Positions 36,826 to 46,792 are shown, counted from the stretch's first letter. The stretch: DNA of 64,000 nt from JACJXF01 sp038316435 (GCA_038316435.1 JBBQAQ010000005.1:1-64000); one strand, 5' to 3'. A program made the numbers and translations. Notes: generated by a model from the sequence alone, not told the origin.

Positions 36826-37055
36826 AAATAAAGGATTACACTATTTTTTATAAAACTGAAACAAAATAACAAAAAAACAAGAACAATGTTTTCAATGATC
36901 CTGAAACTGTTTTGGAAGGAAGGCTTAAATTAACGACATTGGATTAAATATCATAAATTGACTCTACATTTTTTAAAATCATGCAATTGAACTAATTTCA
37001 CCGCGATTCTCTCTGTAAAACAGAATAGAACAATTAATTGGTGCACATCATTACA

Positions 37056-38966
37056 ATGATAGTTTTGAGCAGACATTTGACCTATTTTATAAAAACAATT
37101 TTACTATTTGCATTCCTTGTTTTATTGGGATCAGGACATGTATTGGCTCAGATTTATCCTTCAAAAAACGATTCGTCAAACAATTCAAATAAACTTACTG
37201 AAAGTAAAAACGAAAGGTCTTTAAGTTCTATACTTCGCGACACAATCCGGCCAATACCTTCCGGAAACTGGTGGGTTAATGAGCTGCAGAATATTGTAAT
37301 CCGACCTCCAAAAACTGTCATCACAGATACTCTTCCAACGCTCAGGGGAGATTTGGAATTTATTGAATATGATGGTCTTATAATTCGAAACATTCGTTTT
37401 ATTAAATTAGATGTTTTTGGCGCAAACATTCTCGATACCGCGTCACATGCAACTACATGGATAGAAAAAACCGCTAACTCAGTACATATTAAAACTAATG
37501 ATCGGATTCTTGAAAGACATCTTCTGATAAAAGAAGGCGATCGCATCGATCCACGTATTTTAGCTGATAACGTCAGACTTTTTCGCGAGCTTTCTTATGT
37601 AGAGGATGCAAGATTTGTTGTGGTACCAATTGCACTTCAGGATGGCTATGCCGATATTCTTGTAATCATTAAGGATCAGTGGTCCATAGCATTCTATTTG
37701 CAACTTAGTGAAATAAATGCGGGCAAACTCGAAGTCTGGGATAGAAATGTTTTTGGAACAGGTATGGAAATTCAAAACAATATTCATTGGAATCCTCAAA
37801 AATCGGATATCTGGGGCTATGAAGCCATTTACAAAAACCGGAATATTCTTGGTTCGTTTATCGATAGCAAGTTCAGTTATACCAATGTTTTTGATACCAA
37901 GGGATATGGACTTCAACTGAACCGTAAATTCTTTACTCCCAATACAAAATACGCCGGTGGAGCATCGGTATATCACTTAAGCTCAATCCAGCACGTCTGG
38001 AATGCTGATTCCGGCTTTGTTTCACACCATGTTTCAAGTAACTTCACCGATATCTGGCTTGGGCGGGCTATAAAATTAAATAAGAATGCTGAGCTTGAAA
38101 AAAACAGATTAAACCTGATTCTTGCAAGCAGAATTTATAAGGAAAATTATTTCGACAGACCCTTGGTAAGCAAAAATCGCTATTATGATTTTCACGACAA
38201 AATAGTCTTGCTAAATACAATTGCACTTTCTTCCCAAAGTTTTTACCAGAGTAGTCTTATATACAGCTATGGCCGTACAGAAGATATACCCATAGGCTCA
38301 TTGCTGAATTTTACATTCGGTCCGGAGTTTGGAGAATTTGATAATCGAATGTATTCTTCACTGAGTTTCGCAAAAGGAAATTATGTGGCCAATCTCGGAT
38401 ATGCCTATTTCCAGATTGCTGAAGGTGGATTTATAACAAATACAGGGAGTTTCGAACAGGCGATGTTTCAACTTCGAGTGAAATATTTTTCCAATCTTTT
38501 TATTTTTGGTCAGTTTAAATTCCGTCAGTTTATAAGCTTTAATTTTACCAAGGGAATAAAACGTTTTGAAAACGATCGTCTCACAATTAATGAAACTTAC
38601 GGGCTACGGGGCTTCAACGAAGAAAATGTATTCGGTCAGCAACGATTTGTTTTGAACATGGAAACGGTTGCTTTTACTCCATGGTATGTTTATGGCTTCC
38701 GTTTTACTTTTTTCTCATACATTGATTTTGGCATGTTGGGACCAGAATCTTCTAATCTTTTATATGAAGATGTTTATTCTGGTTTGGGAATTGGTGCAAG
38801 AATTCAAAATGAAAGGCTTGTTTTTCCAACGTTTTCATTTCGTTTCGGGATTTATCCGAATCTGCCGGAAATCCCTCTAAAGGATAAAATGCAGTTCTCA
38901 GGGGAACCGCGCCTGAATTCGAATAATTTTTATCTTACCAATCCTAATATGATGGATTTTCATTAA
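37056..38966 (+). CDS. POTRA/Omp85-like outer-membrane protein
   Basis: 636 residues from the ATG at 37056; a TTG lies 18 bases upstream. Signal peptide IKTILLFAFLVLLGSGHVLAQ. One visible POTRA-like repeat (about 155-215; RILERHLLIKEGDRIDP, VRLFRELSYVEDARFVV), then a beta-barrel about 400 residues long rich in aromatic strands, with a RGF motif (YGLRGFNEENVFG) like that of the Omp85/TpsB L6 loop. It resembles a short BamA/TamA-type protein and could assemble or translocate proteins in the outer membrane. It is a lone gene. Confidence 0.72.
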   Translation: MIVLSRHLTYFIKTILLFAFLVLLGSGHVLAQIYPSKNDSSNNSNKLTESKNERSLSSILRDTIRPIPSGNWWVNELQNIVIRPPKTVITDTLPTLRGDLEFIEYDGLIIRNIRFIKLDVFGANILDTASHATTWIEKTANSVHIKTNDRILERHLLIKEGDRIDPRILADNVRLFRELSYVEDARFVVVPIALQDGYADILVIIKDQWSIAFYLQLSEINAGKLEVWDRNVFGTGMEIQNNIHWNPQKSDIWGYEAIYKNRNILGSFIDSKFSYTNVFDTKGYGLQLNRKFFTPNTKYAGGASVYHLSSIQHVWNADSGFVSHHVSSNFTDIWLGRAIKLNKNAELEKNRLNLILASRIYKENYFDRPLVSKNRYYDFHDKIVLLNTIALSSQSFYQSSLIYSYGRTEDIPIGSLLNFTFGPEFGEFDNRMYSSLSFAKGNYVANLGYAYFQIAEGGFITNTGSFEQAMFQLRVKYFSNLFIFGQFKFRQFISFNFTKGIKRFENDRLTINETYGLRGFNEENVFGQQRFVLNMETVAFTPWYVYGFRFTFFSYIDFGMLGPESSNLLYEDVYSGLGIGARIQNERLVFPTFSFRFGIYPNLPEIPLKDKMQFSGEPRLNSNNFYLTNPNMMDFH

Positions 38967-38982
38967 AATTCAATAAATAGTA

Positions 38983-39016
38983 TTGAACTTTCAGACATGA
39001 TTTTTGTTTACTTTTG
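38983..39016 (+). promoter_or_regulatory. Candidate promoter of the peroxiredoxin gene
   Basis: TTG at 38983 and TACTTTTG at 39009-39016, separated by 23 bases, fit the Bacteroidota TTG/TAnnTTTG consensus at the long end of the spacing. Transcription would begin about 45 bases before the ATG. Confidence 0.45.
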
Positions 39017-39067
39017 GTATTTAATCTGATAATCATACATTATTTTCTAATCTTAAATATTTAAAAA

Positions 39068-39700
39068 ATGGCAGTACTAGTTGGTAAAAAAGCTCCTCAT
39101 TTTTCAGTTCCTGCTGTATTAAATGGTGGCGAAGTAATTGAAAATTTTTCATTGAAACAGTTTGTGGGTAAAAAGTACGTTGTATTTTTCTTTTATCCTG
39201 CAGACTTTACATTCGTTTGTCCTACTGAAATCATTGCATTTCAGGATAAAATGAAAGAATTTGAAGAAAGAAATGTTGCTGTAGTTGGCTGTTCAGTAGA
39301 TTCAGAATTTTCACACTGGAAATGGCTGCAGACGCCTAAAAAAGAAGGCGGAATTCAGGGTGTTAAATTCCCTTTGGTTGCCGATCAGTCGATGACAATT
39401 TCTGAAAATTACGATGTTTTGGCCGGTGAATATGATGTTAACGACGATGGTTCCTCAACTTTCACAGGCTCTCCCCGCTCATACCGTGGACTGTTCCTGA
39501 TCGATAAGGAAGGTCTTGTTCGCCATCAGCTGGTTAACGATATGCCTCTTGGCAGAAGCGTTGAAGAAGCTATCAGAATGGTTGATGCTCTTCAGTTCTT
39601 TGAGAAAAATGGTGAAGTTTGCCCTGCAGACTGGCACAAAGGTGATGTTGGCTTGAAAGCTACTCAGGAAGGCATTGCAAGTTTCCTCGCCAAACACTAA
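39068..39700 (+). CDS. AhpC-type 2-Cys peroxiredoxin
   Basis: 210 residues. Peroxidatic Cys at about 51 in ADFTFVCPTEI; resolving Cys at about 185 in GEVCPADW; the tail GIASFLAKH is the mobile C-terminus of the Prx1/AhpC class. It reduces hydrogen peroxide and organic hydroperoxides in the cytosol. No ahpF is adjacent, so thioredoxin may be the reductant. A candidate promoter and a strong terminator flank it. Confidence 0.95.
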   Translation: MAVLVGKKAPHFSVPAVLNGGEVIENFSLKQFVGKKYVVFFFYPADFTFVCPTEIIAFQDKMKEFEERNVAVVGCSVDSEFSHWKWLQTPKKEGGIQGVKFPLVADQSMTISENYDVLAGEYDVNDDGSSTFTGSPRSYRGLFLIDKEGLVRHQLVNDMPLGRSVEEAIRMVDALQFFEKNGEVCPADWHKGDVGLKATQEGIASFLAKH

Positions 39701-39725
39701 TCCCCTTTTAATTTAATCGAATATT

Positions 39726-39767
39726 AAAGGTGTAATATAGGGTCTTCCTTACTATTACACCTTTTTT
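39726..39767 (+). terminator. Intrinsic terminator after the peroxiredoxin gene
   Basis: AAAGGTGTAATA pairs with TATTACACCTTT across a 15-base loop, with T residues to 39767. Confidence 0.86.
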
Positions 39768-39925
39768 GTTGATCTAAGCAATTAACCAACCTCTAAATTT
39801 TACTTCACCCAATGAATTACCCCGAGGCAAAGCCATCGAGGTATCAAATGGAATTCTTATTTTTCGACCCAGAGGTTCGGGAGGAATCAAACCTTTTCTT
39901 TACCTTAGTGGAAATTCTTTCCGCC

Positions 39926-41248
39926 ATGCTTGGCAAGCTGAAATCCCATATTTCCGAAAATGACCTTTTCCACACCGGCAACCGGCTTATTGTTACTGTA
40001 AGCGGTGGAGTAGACTCTACCGTAATGTTGGATTTGCTTTATAATTTGGGATATTCCTGTTATATCGCTCATTGCAATTTCCAACTCAGGGCTGAAGAGT
40101 CGGATGGGGATGAATTGTTCGTCAGATCACTGGCCGACAAATATAACATTCCCATATTCGTAAGAAAGTTTGAAACTTCAGATTATGCTGAATCGGGAAA
40201 AATTTCAATACAAATGGCAGCCAGGGAACTTCGTTACGACTGGTTTGAAGAACTCAGACAGGAACAGGCTTGCGACTGGATTGTTACAGCACATAATAAA
40301 AATGATGTAATTGAAACTTTTCTTCTAAACCTTTCCAGGGGAACTGGAATTCAGGGCTTAACCGGTATTAAAAGTAAAGCTGGCCGGCTCGTAAGGCCTT
40401 TGTTAGACGCCACACGTGCGGATATAAAAAAGTATGCGTTGGCAAATAATCTCGATTGGCGGGAGGATACCAGTAATGCATCTTCCAAATACAGCCGGAA
40501 CAAAATAAGGTTAAATATTATACCTCTTTTTGAAGAGATAAACCCCCGTTTTGCTGATACTCTAGCAGATAACATGCGAAAATTGCGGGAAGCAGAAGAA
40601 ATATACATTAATTCTATCCGCGAAAAGCGCAGTGAATATATAAAACGCGAATTGAACTTCTCCTGGATATCTCTGAATGAGCTTATTAAGCTACATCCGA
40701 TAGATACATGGGTATATGAACTTCTCAGTGATTTTAATTTCACACAGGCAGTTGTAAACGATATTGTCAGGAGTCTCGACGGACCCTCCGGTAAACAATT
40801 TTTTTCATCCACCCACCGACTTGTAAAAGATCGGGAAAGACTGATTATTCAACCATTACGAGAGGAAAGTGGAAGGAAATATTATATTGACGGGCCATAC
40901 AGCGAAGTAATCGCTCCTGTTGATCTTGAAATGGATGTGATTCAAAATTCTACTGATTTCAAAATCCCCTCTACATCATCAATTGCCTGTCTGGATTTCG
41001 AATTACTTGAATTCCCTCTAATACTCAGAAAATGGGAACCCGGAGATTATTTTCGTCCTTTGGGGATGAAAAATATGAAAAAACTTAGCGATTTCTTTAT
41101 CGACATCAAGCTTTCGCTCCCGGAAAAAGAAAATACTTGGATTCTTCAGTCGGGAAACGAAATCGTTTGGATTTTAGGACTCAGGATTGATGATAAATAT
41201 AAAATCCGTCCAGAATCAGGCAAGATTCTGAAAATAAGAATGTTATAG
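39926..41248 (+). CDS. tilS: tRNA(Ile)-lysidine synthase
   Basis: 440 residues from the ATG at 39926, where the family's typical start (MLGKLKSHISENDLF) lies. An in-frame ATG at 39812 would add 38 residues unlike other members. PP-loop VSGGVDSTVMLDLLY; AHCNFQLR; TAHNKNDVIETFLLNLSRGTG; RPLLDATR; DWREDTSNASSKYSRNKIR. The C-terminal TilS domain has RKWEPGDYFRPLGM. It puts lysidine at C34 of tRNA-Ile(CAU), allowing AUA decoding, and is essential in most bacteria. Confidence 0.95.
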   Translation: MLGKLKSHISENDLFHTGNRLIVTVSGGVDSTVMLDLLYNLGYSCYIAHCNFQLRAEESDGDELFVRSLADKYNIPIFVRKFETSDYAESGKISIQMAARELRYDWFEELRQEQACDWIVTAHNKNDVIETFLLNLSRGTGIQGLTGIKSKAGRLVRPLLDATRADIKKYALANNLDWREDTSNASSKYSRNKIRLNIIPLFEEINPRFADTLADNMRKLREAEEIYINSIREKRSEYIKRELNFSWISLNELIKLHPIDTWVYELLSDFNFTQAVVNDIVRSLDGPSGKQFFSSTHRLVKDRERLIIQPLREESGRKYYIDGPYSEVIAPVDLEMDVIQNSTDFKIPSTSSIACLDFELLEFPLILRKWEPGDYFRPLGMKNMKKLSDFFIDIKLSLPEKENTWILQSGNEIVWILGLRIDDKYKIRPESGKILKIRML

Positions 41249-41293
41249 CACAATTCAAAATTTCCGCAGGTTGTGTAGAAGGATTTTTTCGGC

Positions 41294-42082
41294 TTACCCT
41301 AATTTTTTCATTCCAATATTATGCCTGAGAGTTTGGAAATAATCTTTTAATCCACCTTTATCTGCAGCTTTAATTTTTTCAATTAGTTCACCCAGACTAT
41401 TTTTAATTTCCTCCACCTGTTCCAGACTATATGGATTCAACAGAATTTCTGATAGAAGAAAATCATCCTCGGAAAGCAATCCCTTTGCAATTTCAAAATG
41501 TTTGCGGAATGTTGTTCCAGGAGCTTCCTGTTCTTTCATGCACGAAGCAAAAACCAAAGTAGAAGAAAAGGGAATTGATAAAGAATACGCAATAGTCTGA
41601 TCATGTTCCTTGAAACTATAATCAAATATCTTCAAATTCAGGGATTTATAGAATTTTCGGAAGAATTCTTTACCTTCTTCATCCCCTTCTTTTATAATTA
41701 TCGCATTTTCTTCAGCCAGATGCCTGATGTTTGCAAAAGTTGGACCAAACATCGGATGTGTTGAAACAAAGCGTCTGCCGCAAGTTTCATAATATTTCAT
41801 GATGCCGTTTTTAACAGAAGTAATATCTGCAATAATGCAGTTTTTACCCAAAGAAGGAACTACTTCGCGAAAAACACTTTCTGTGTGTTCGAGACTTACT
41901 GCATTTATAAGAATATCAGGCTGAAACTCCAGCAATTCTTCCAAATAAAGGAATTTACGGGAATTAAAAAAATACTTTAGTTTACTCCGATCCGAATCGT
42001 AAACCCCTACTTCATAATCCAGGCAGAGTGATTCTACCAGCCATGATCCCATATTTCCCGCACCTACTACTGCTACTCTCAT
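41294..42082 (-). CDS. tyrA: Prephenate dehydrogenase
   Basis: 262 residues. Nucleotide fold VAVVGAGNMGSWLVESL with an acidic residue at the end of the second strand (VGVYDSD), favouring NAD; DITSVKNGIMKYYE; catalytic His region FVSTHPMFGPTF. No ACT or chorismate-mutase domain is fused, and the mutase activity is supplied by the DAHP synthase fusion upstream. It converts prephenate to 4-hydroxyphenylpyruvate on the Tyr branch. Last gene of the aromatic operon. Confidence 0.93.
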   Translation of the reverse strand: MRVAVVGAGNMGSWLVESLCLDYEVGVYDSDRSKLKYFFNSRKFLYLEELLEFQPDILINAVSLEHTESVFREVVPSLGKNCIIADITSVKNGIMKYYETCGRRFVSTHPMFGPTFANIRHLAEENAIIIKEGDEEGKEFFRKFYKSLNLKIFDYSFKEHDQTIAYSLSIPFSSTLVFASCMKEQEAPGTTFRKHFEIAKGLLSEDDFLLSEILLNPYSLEQVEEIKNSLGELIEKIKAADKGGLKDYFQTLRHNIGMKKLG

Positions 42083-42124
42083 TCGTTTAAATTTTTTTGT
42101 TGTAAATTATTAAGTCTTGAACAC

Positions 42125-43120
42125 TTATTTCAAATAAACACGTTTAATTCTTTGCTCTACCAACATCAGATCGGCAAGTACAATGGCAGTAACCGCTTCC
42201 ATTATAACCGGAACCCGGAGCGCAATGCATAAATCATGACGGCCTTCGATTTTAAGTTCGGTCATTTTACCTGTCTTAATATTCATGGTATTTTGCGCCA
42301 AAGCAATGCTGCTGGTAGGTTTAACTGCAACTCTAAAAACAATATCATTTCCATTGCTAATTCCTCCATTAATGCCACCTGCATGGTTAGTTTCAGTTTT
42401 TCCTTCAGGGGATATGAACATGTCGTTATGATCACTGCCTTTCATTTTAGCAGATGCAAATCCAGCTCCAAATTCAATAGCTTTAATTGCAGGAATGCTG
42501 AATACCAGATGAGCAATCATTGATTCCACAGAATTAAAAAATGGCTCTCCAATTCCTGTCGGCAAATTACTAGCTGTGCATTCAATAATTCCTCCAATTG
42601 AATTCTGTTCTTCTATGGCTTTATCTAATGCCAATTCAATATCTTTAATTCCACCGGCTTCAGTCAATTCAGCTTTTATTTTAATGGGGGATATTAGTTT
42701 GCGCGCAATTACTCCGGCTGCAACAATTCCCAAGGTAATCCTACCGCTGAAATGGCCTCCACCTCTGAAATCTTCAAACCCTCCAAATTTCTTTGAAGCA
42801 ACAAAATCAGCATGTCCTGGTCGTGGTGTTTCCCTAATCTTCTCATAGTCTTTAAACCGGGTATTGGTATTTTCAAAAATTATGGTAATGGGAGCTCCTG
42901 TGGTAAAATCATTAAAAACACCACTCATAATTCGTGGAAGATCAGCTTCTTTTCGAGGAGTCGTACCTTTTGATCCTGAACGTCTGCGATCGAGGTCGGC
43001 AGTGAAATCCGATTCAAGTAGAGGTAAACCCGCCGAACAACCATCAATTGTAATTCCTGTAGAATTGCCATGTGACTCCCCAAAAATACTGATTCTGAAT
43101 ATGTTACCGAAGGAATTCAT
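42125..43120 (-). CDS. aroC: Chorismate synthase
   Basis: 331 residues, a little short of the usual 350-360. Start GNIFRISIFGESHGNSTGI holds the FMN/substrate His; RRRSGSKGTTPRKEAD, GRPGHADF-type motif (TPRPGHADFVASKKFGG), and RGGGHFSGRITLG are all conserved. A reduced FMN enzyme that makes chorismate from EPSP. Five bases separate it from aroD's stop. Confidence 0.96.
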   Translation of the reverse strand: MNSFGNIFRISIFGESHGNSTGITIDGCSAGLPLLESDFTADLDRRRSGSKGTTPRKEADLPRIMSGVFNDFTTGAPITIIFENTNTRFKDYEKIRETPRPGHADFVASKKFGGFEDFRGGGHFSGRITLGIVAAGVIARKLISPIKIKAELTEAGGIKDIELALDKAIEEQNSIGGIIECTASNLPTGIGEPFFNSVESMIAHLVFSIPAIKAIEFGAGFASAKMKGSDHNDMFISPEGKTETNHAGGINGGISNGNDIVFRVAVKPTSSIALAQNTMNIKTGKMTELKIEGRHDLCIALRVPVIMEAVTAIVLADLMLVEQRIKRVYLK

Positions 43121-43124
43121 AAGC

Positions 43125-43751
43125 TTATTGTATTTTTTTTATCAGATCTTTCATTTCCTCAAAATCTAATTGTCCTTCTGCTGTAGCTTCGCCCGAGGAT
43201 GCAAAAGTAAATTCAGCACCCAGGAAAGCTGCTGCGAGTCGGGTAATTTTGCCTGCCTTACCCATCCCAATAACTATTTTACGACCCGATATACTGTAAA
43301 GAGATAAGAGTCTTGCTGCATCTGCCGGAGAATACACCCTACATGCCAGTTTTGCAACATCGGCACCCAATTCAAAACAATCAGACAACAATGATTCAAG
43401 TACATCTGCAGAAGGTGTCATTTCATAATTATGGTATGAAATTATGGTTTGAGTTGAATATTTTTGGGTAATGTTGCGAATAGCGAAAAGAAATGCTTCA
43501 TCCGAATCTATCTCAATATCAATATATTTGCAGCCTGATGCTGCAGCCATTTCAAAGAGTTTTAATCTTTCTTCATTTGAATATTTACCAGGTCTGCATG
43601 TAAAAACTGTTTTACTTCCGCATGAAATTACATCTTTATAATCTTCAATATTCCAATCAAGAAGATCAGCTCTTATTTCAATAAATCCCGATTTCTGAAG
43701 GATTTTTTTTGCTTCTGCTGGGGATCCGGAACCGATACTAATGCAAATCAT
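43125..43751 (-). CDS. aroD: Type I 3-dehydroquinate dehydratase
   Basis: 208 residues, somewhat short. IEIRADLLDW holds the substrate-binding Glu-Arg; TVFTCRP; the catalytic His in IISYHNYEMTPS; the Schiff-base Lys in VAKLACRV; C-terminal TFASSGEATAEGQLDF. It dehydrates 3-dehydroquinate to 3-dehydroshikimate. It overlaps the end of aroB by 14 bases, hence translational coupling. aroE, aroK and aroA are not in this window. Confidence 0.93.
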   Translation of the reverse strand: MICISIGSGSPAEAKKILQKSGFIEIRADLLDWNIEDYKDVISCGSKTVFTCRPGKYSNEERLKLFEMAAASGCKYIDIEIDSDEAFLFAIRNITQKYSTQTIISYHNYEMTPSADVLESLLSDCFELGADVAKLACRVYSPADAARLLSLYSISGRKIVIGMGKAGKITRLAAAFLGAEFTFASSGEATAEGQLDFEEMKDLIKKIQ

Positions 43752-44766
43752 AAAGTATAGATTTTATATCGTTAACAGGTAATTTTCTGATTACTGCTTT
43801 ACCAATATCCTGAAGTAAAATAAAACTGATCTCCTCGCCTGCTCTTTTCTTGTCCTTCTTCATCGCATCAGCAAGTAAATCAGGATCATACTCATACTTT
43901 AATGCTAATCCTGTTCTTGCAATTAAGGTTTCTAGTTCATTGCATTTTTCCTGTTCAAGCATTCCCAATTTCACTGAAAGTCGCGAGGCAAGAATCATTC
44001 CCAGCGCCACAGCCTCTCCATGTGGAAGCTTGTATAATTTCTCAATGCCATGAGCAAAGGTATGACCAAAGTTAAGCGTTTTTCTTTCACCTGTTTCATT
44101 TTCATCGGACGCTACTACTTCTATTTTATTCTTAACCGATTCAAAAATCATAGTTTCAAGAACCATTTTATCCCTTGAAACTCCCTTTTCAATATTTTCA
44201 TTCAGGTAATTGAAGAAGTTGAAATCCCTGATAGCGCCATATTTGATAATCTCTGCAAATCCCCCGAGAAATTCCTTTTCAGGCAAAGTGGCAAGAAAAT
44301 CAGTGTCGCAGTAAACAAAATCCGGTTGACGGATTACACCAACCATGTTCTTATACCCATCGATGTTTACCCCATTTTTTCCGCCAACGGCAGCATCTAC
44401 CTGACCAAGAAGCGTAGTTGACACGAATCCGAATTGAATTCCCCTTAAAAAAGTCGATGCCACGAACCCTGATAAATCGGTTGCAATACCTCCACCCACG
44501 CCAAGCAGGAACCAACTTCGGTCAACTTCCATCTCAATAAGCTTCTGATACAGATGGATTGCCTGATTCATGGATTTGGCCATTTCACCTGAGCCAATCG
44601 AAATAACCTGAAAACCAGAGAATTTTGCTGAATGAAACTTCAGAACATTCTCATCCGCCAGAACAACCGTTTTGTCTCGGTTCAAACGGCTAAGGGCTTC
44701 ATCAATGCCGGCAATAATAAAAACCTCCGACTTTCCTGCCGATGTTATCAGGTCTAATTTTTTCAT
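43738..44766 (-). CDS. aroB: 3-dehydroquinate synthase
   Basis: 342 residues. NAD-binding GVGGGIATDLSGFVASTF; GGKNGVNIDGYKNMVGV; FGGFAEIIKYG; RKTLNFGHTFAHGIEKL with the zinc His ligands and GEAVALGM. It cyclises DAHP to 3-dehydroquinate, step two of the shikimate pathway. Its ATG overlaps the stop of the preceding gene by four bases (ATGA type). Confidence 0.96.
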   Translation of the reverse strand: MKKLDLITSAGKSEVFIIAGIDEALSRLNRDKTVVLADENVLKFHSAKFSGFQVISIGSGEMAKSMNQAIHLYQKLIEMEVDRSWFLLGVGGGIATDLSGFVASTFLRGIQFGFVSTTLLGQVDAAVGGKNGVNIDGYKNMVGVIRQPDFVYCDTDFLATLPEKEFLGGFAEIIKYGAIRDFNFFNYLNENIEKGVSRDKMVLETMIFESVKNKIEVVASDENETGERKTLNFGHTFAHGIEKLYKLPHGEAVALGMILASRLSVKLGMLEQEKCNELETLIARTGLALKYEYDPDLLADAMKKDKKRAGEEISFILLQDIGKAVIRKLPVNDIKSILYDLH

Positions 44767-45860
44767 TTTTCCTCGTCCTGGTTACGATTCATTACGAGAG
44801 TCTGCTTATTTATCGATTCCTGGTGAATCGCCTGGAATACCTTTAGAATAAACTCTTCGCTAAGTCCTTTTCTGCTACCAAGGCTTATACGGTTTTTTAC
44901 AATATCATCCCATCTCTGTGACTGAAGGATGGTAATATTGCTTTCTTTCTTATGTTTGCCGATTTCCTCAACCACTTTCATGCGCTTTTCGAAAATCTGT
45001 ATAAGTTTATCATCGAGTTTATCGATTTGTTCCCGTAATTCGGCCAAACTTATCATGGATTTCAGATCACCTTCGTCTCTAAAGATCAATCGTTTCAGAA
45101 GAGTCAGAAGTTCATCAGGTGTTATTTGCTGACTTGCATCGCTCCATGCTAAATCAGGTGTGTTATGAGTTTCAATAATAAGACCGTCGAAGTTAAGGTC
45201 CATCGCTTTCTGTGAAACATTATACAACATGTGACGGTTTCCGCAAATATGGCTCGGATCTGTGATAATTTTCAGTTCAGGAATTCTTCTGCGAAGTTCA
45301 ATTGGTACTTGCCATTGAGGATCGTTGCGGAATAATGTTTTATCATAAACTGAGAATCCACGGTGAATGGCAATGAGCCGTTTTATACCGGCATTATTAA
45401 GTCGCTCAAAAGCTCCGATCCATAATTCCACGTCCGGATTTACAGGGTTTTTTATCATTACCGGAATATCCACTCCCTTTAAAGCATCAGCAATTTCCTG
45501 CACAGCAAAAGGGTTTGCAGATGTGCGAGCTCCAATCCAAAGAATATCAATACCTGCTTTCAGGCATTCCTCGACATGTTTTGCATTTGCAACTTCGGTA
45601 GTTGTCTGCATGCCGGTTTCTTTTTTAACTTTTCCTAACCATTCCAGTCCGATTGAACCAATGCCTTCAAAAGCATTCGGACGTGTACGAGGTTTCCAAA
45701 TTCCGGCACGATAAATTCGGATTCCGTTATTTGCCAGATCTTTGGCAGTTGCCATTACCTGTTCCTCAGTTTCCGCGCTGCACGGACCAGCAATGATGAT
45801 GGGCCTTTTCATGCATTCCCCGCATAGATCAAGCTGCTCCAGTTCGAGTTTTACTCCCAT
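44763..45860 (-). CDS. Bifunctional DAHP synthase / chorismate mutase
   Basis: 365 residues from the ATG MGVKLELEQLD, 11 bases after pheA; a longer frame would overlap pheA by 94 bases and adds unrelated sequence. N-terminal AroQ-beta-type DAHP synthase (about 20-265; RPIIIAGPCSAE, RAGIWKPRTRPNAFEG, DPSHICGNRHML) and C-terminal AroQ-type chorismate mutase (about 280-355; LREQIDKLDDKLIQIFEKRM). The fused order DAHPS-CM is known in Bacteroidota and lets the mutase domain mediate feedback on the first step. It catalyses the entry to the shikimate pathway and the branch to prephenate. Confidence 0.94.
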   Translation of the reverse strand: MGVKLELEQLDLCGECMKRPIIIAGPCSAETEEQVMATAKDLANNGIRIYRAGIWKPRTRPNAFEGIGSIGLEWLGKVKKETGMQTTTEVANAKHVEECLKAGIDILWIGARTSANPFAVQEIADALKGVDIPVMIKNPVNPDVELWIGAFERLNNAGIKRLIAIHRGFSVYDKTLFRNDPQWQVPIELRRRIPELKIITDPSHICGNRHMLYNVSQKAMDLNFDGLIIETHNTPDLAWSDASQQITPDELLTLLKRLIFRDEGDLKSMISLAELREQIDKLDDKLIQIFEKRMKVVEEIGKHKKESNITILQSQRWDDIVKNRISLGSRKGLSEEFILKVFQAIHQESINKQTLVMNRNQDEEK

Positions 45861-45871
45861 ATTTATAGTTA

Positions 45872-46735
45872 TTAATCCATTATTGATTTTCCTTTTATAT
45901 ATTCTCCCAAAATACCTAATTCGCTGGTAAACGGACGAATTGCATCGAGGGATTTTTTGTACCAATCATAATCATCGAAAATTACATCAACATAAAACTG
46001 ATATTCCCAGTCTTTTCCCATGATTGGAAGCGACTGAATTTTAGTTAAGTTAATATCGTAATATGAAAGTATAGACAGAATCTTAGAAAGTGAACCGCTT
46101 TTATTGGCAAGTGCAAAATGGATAGATGATTTGTTAACAACTGAAATATCTTCTTTATGCCCATTTGCTTCCCTCAAAATAAGAAACCGTGTATAATTCA
46201 TTTTGTTGGTTTCAATTGAAGGAGCAAGAATTTCGAGTCCGTATTTCTCAGCTGCTACATCGCTTGCTATGGCACCTTTCCCCAACAGTTTTTCGTCACT
46301 AATCATTTTTGCACTTAACGCTGTATCAATACTTTCAATGAGAGTAACTTTAGGATAATTATCAAAGAACAGCTGGCATTGCAAAATTGCCATTGGGTGC
46401 GAATACACCTCCTTTATATCTTCAATTTTCTGTCCTGGTAATGCTACAAGATTCTGACGAATTCTTAAATATATCTCTCCAATAATCTGCATTTTAGAAT
46501 CCTTTATTAAGGCATAATTTGGAATGATGCTTCCTGCAAGAGAGTTTTCAATTGCCATGATGCCAAAATCAACTTCTCTTTGCTTAAGAGATGTCATAAG
46601 GTCTTTGAATGTATTGTTAGGCTTAATATCTATTTCCTGAGGTTCGAAATATGCTTTTGCGGCAATTTCATGAAATGCACCGTACCCACCCTGAATGGCA
46701 ATAGTTATAGGTTTGTTATCGTTTTGAAATCCCAT
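45872..46735 (-). CDS. pheA: Prephenate dehydratase
   Basis: 287 residues. Catalytic PDT domain (about 10-190) with NSLAGSI and the Thr-Arg-Phe motif in NYTRFLIL; C-terminal ACT domain (about 205-280; LANKSGSLSKILS, LTKIQSLPIMGKDWEYQFYV), the Phe-binding feedback site. It converts prephenate to phenylpyruvate. It heads an operon of six genes that covers both the entry of the shikimate pathway and the two terminal branches. Its start lies nine bases behind a strong attenuator hairpin and two aromatic-rich leader ORFs, so expression is probably set by Phe- and Tyr-tRNA charging. Confidence 0.95.
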   Translation of the reverse strand: MGFQNDNKPITIAIQGGYGAFHEIAAKAYFEPQEIDIKPNNTFKDLMTSLKQREVDFGIMAIENSLAGSIIPNYALIKDSKMQIIGEIYLRIRQNLVALPGQKIEDIKEVYSHPMAILQCQLFFDNYPKVTLIESIDTALSAKMISDEKLLGKGAIASDVAAEKYGLEILAPSIETNKMNYTRFLILREANGHKEDISVVNKSSIHFALANKSGSLSKILSILSYYDINLTKIQSLPIMGKDWEYQFYVDVIFDDYDWYKKSLDAIRPFTSELGILGEYIKGKSIMD

Positions 46736-46748
46736 CTTACTAAATATT

Positions 46749-46780
46749 AAAAAAGGCCCCGACTGTGCCGGGACCTTTTT
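46749..46780 (-). terminator. Attenuator 2: intrinsic terminator directly before pheA
   Basis: On the minus strand AAAAAGGTCCCGGC pairs over 14 positions (two G-U) with GTCGGGGCCTTTTT around the loop ACA, ending in six T. It lies only 14 bases ahead of the pheA start, so it can only act on the pheA transcript. A competing pairing exists: GGCCGGAC (46820-46813) with GTCCCGGC (46774-46767, one bulged C), which would destroy the terminator. Confidence 0.85.
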
Positions 46781-46792
46781 ATGTGATTTGAA

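Noticed and set aside
39812..39925. N-terminal extension of tilS
   Set aside because: The added 38 residues are not typical of TilS, whose usual start matches the ATG at 39926.
45861..45965. N-terminal extension of the DAHP synthase fusion
   Set aside because: It would overlap pheA by 94 bases and reads as the out-of-frame pheA end; the ATG at 45860 gives the normal start.
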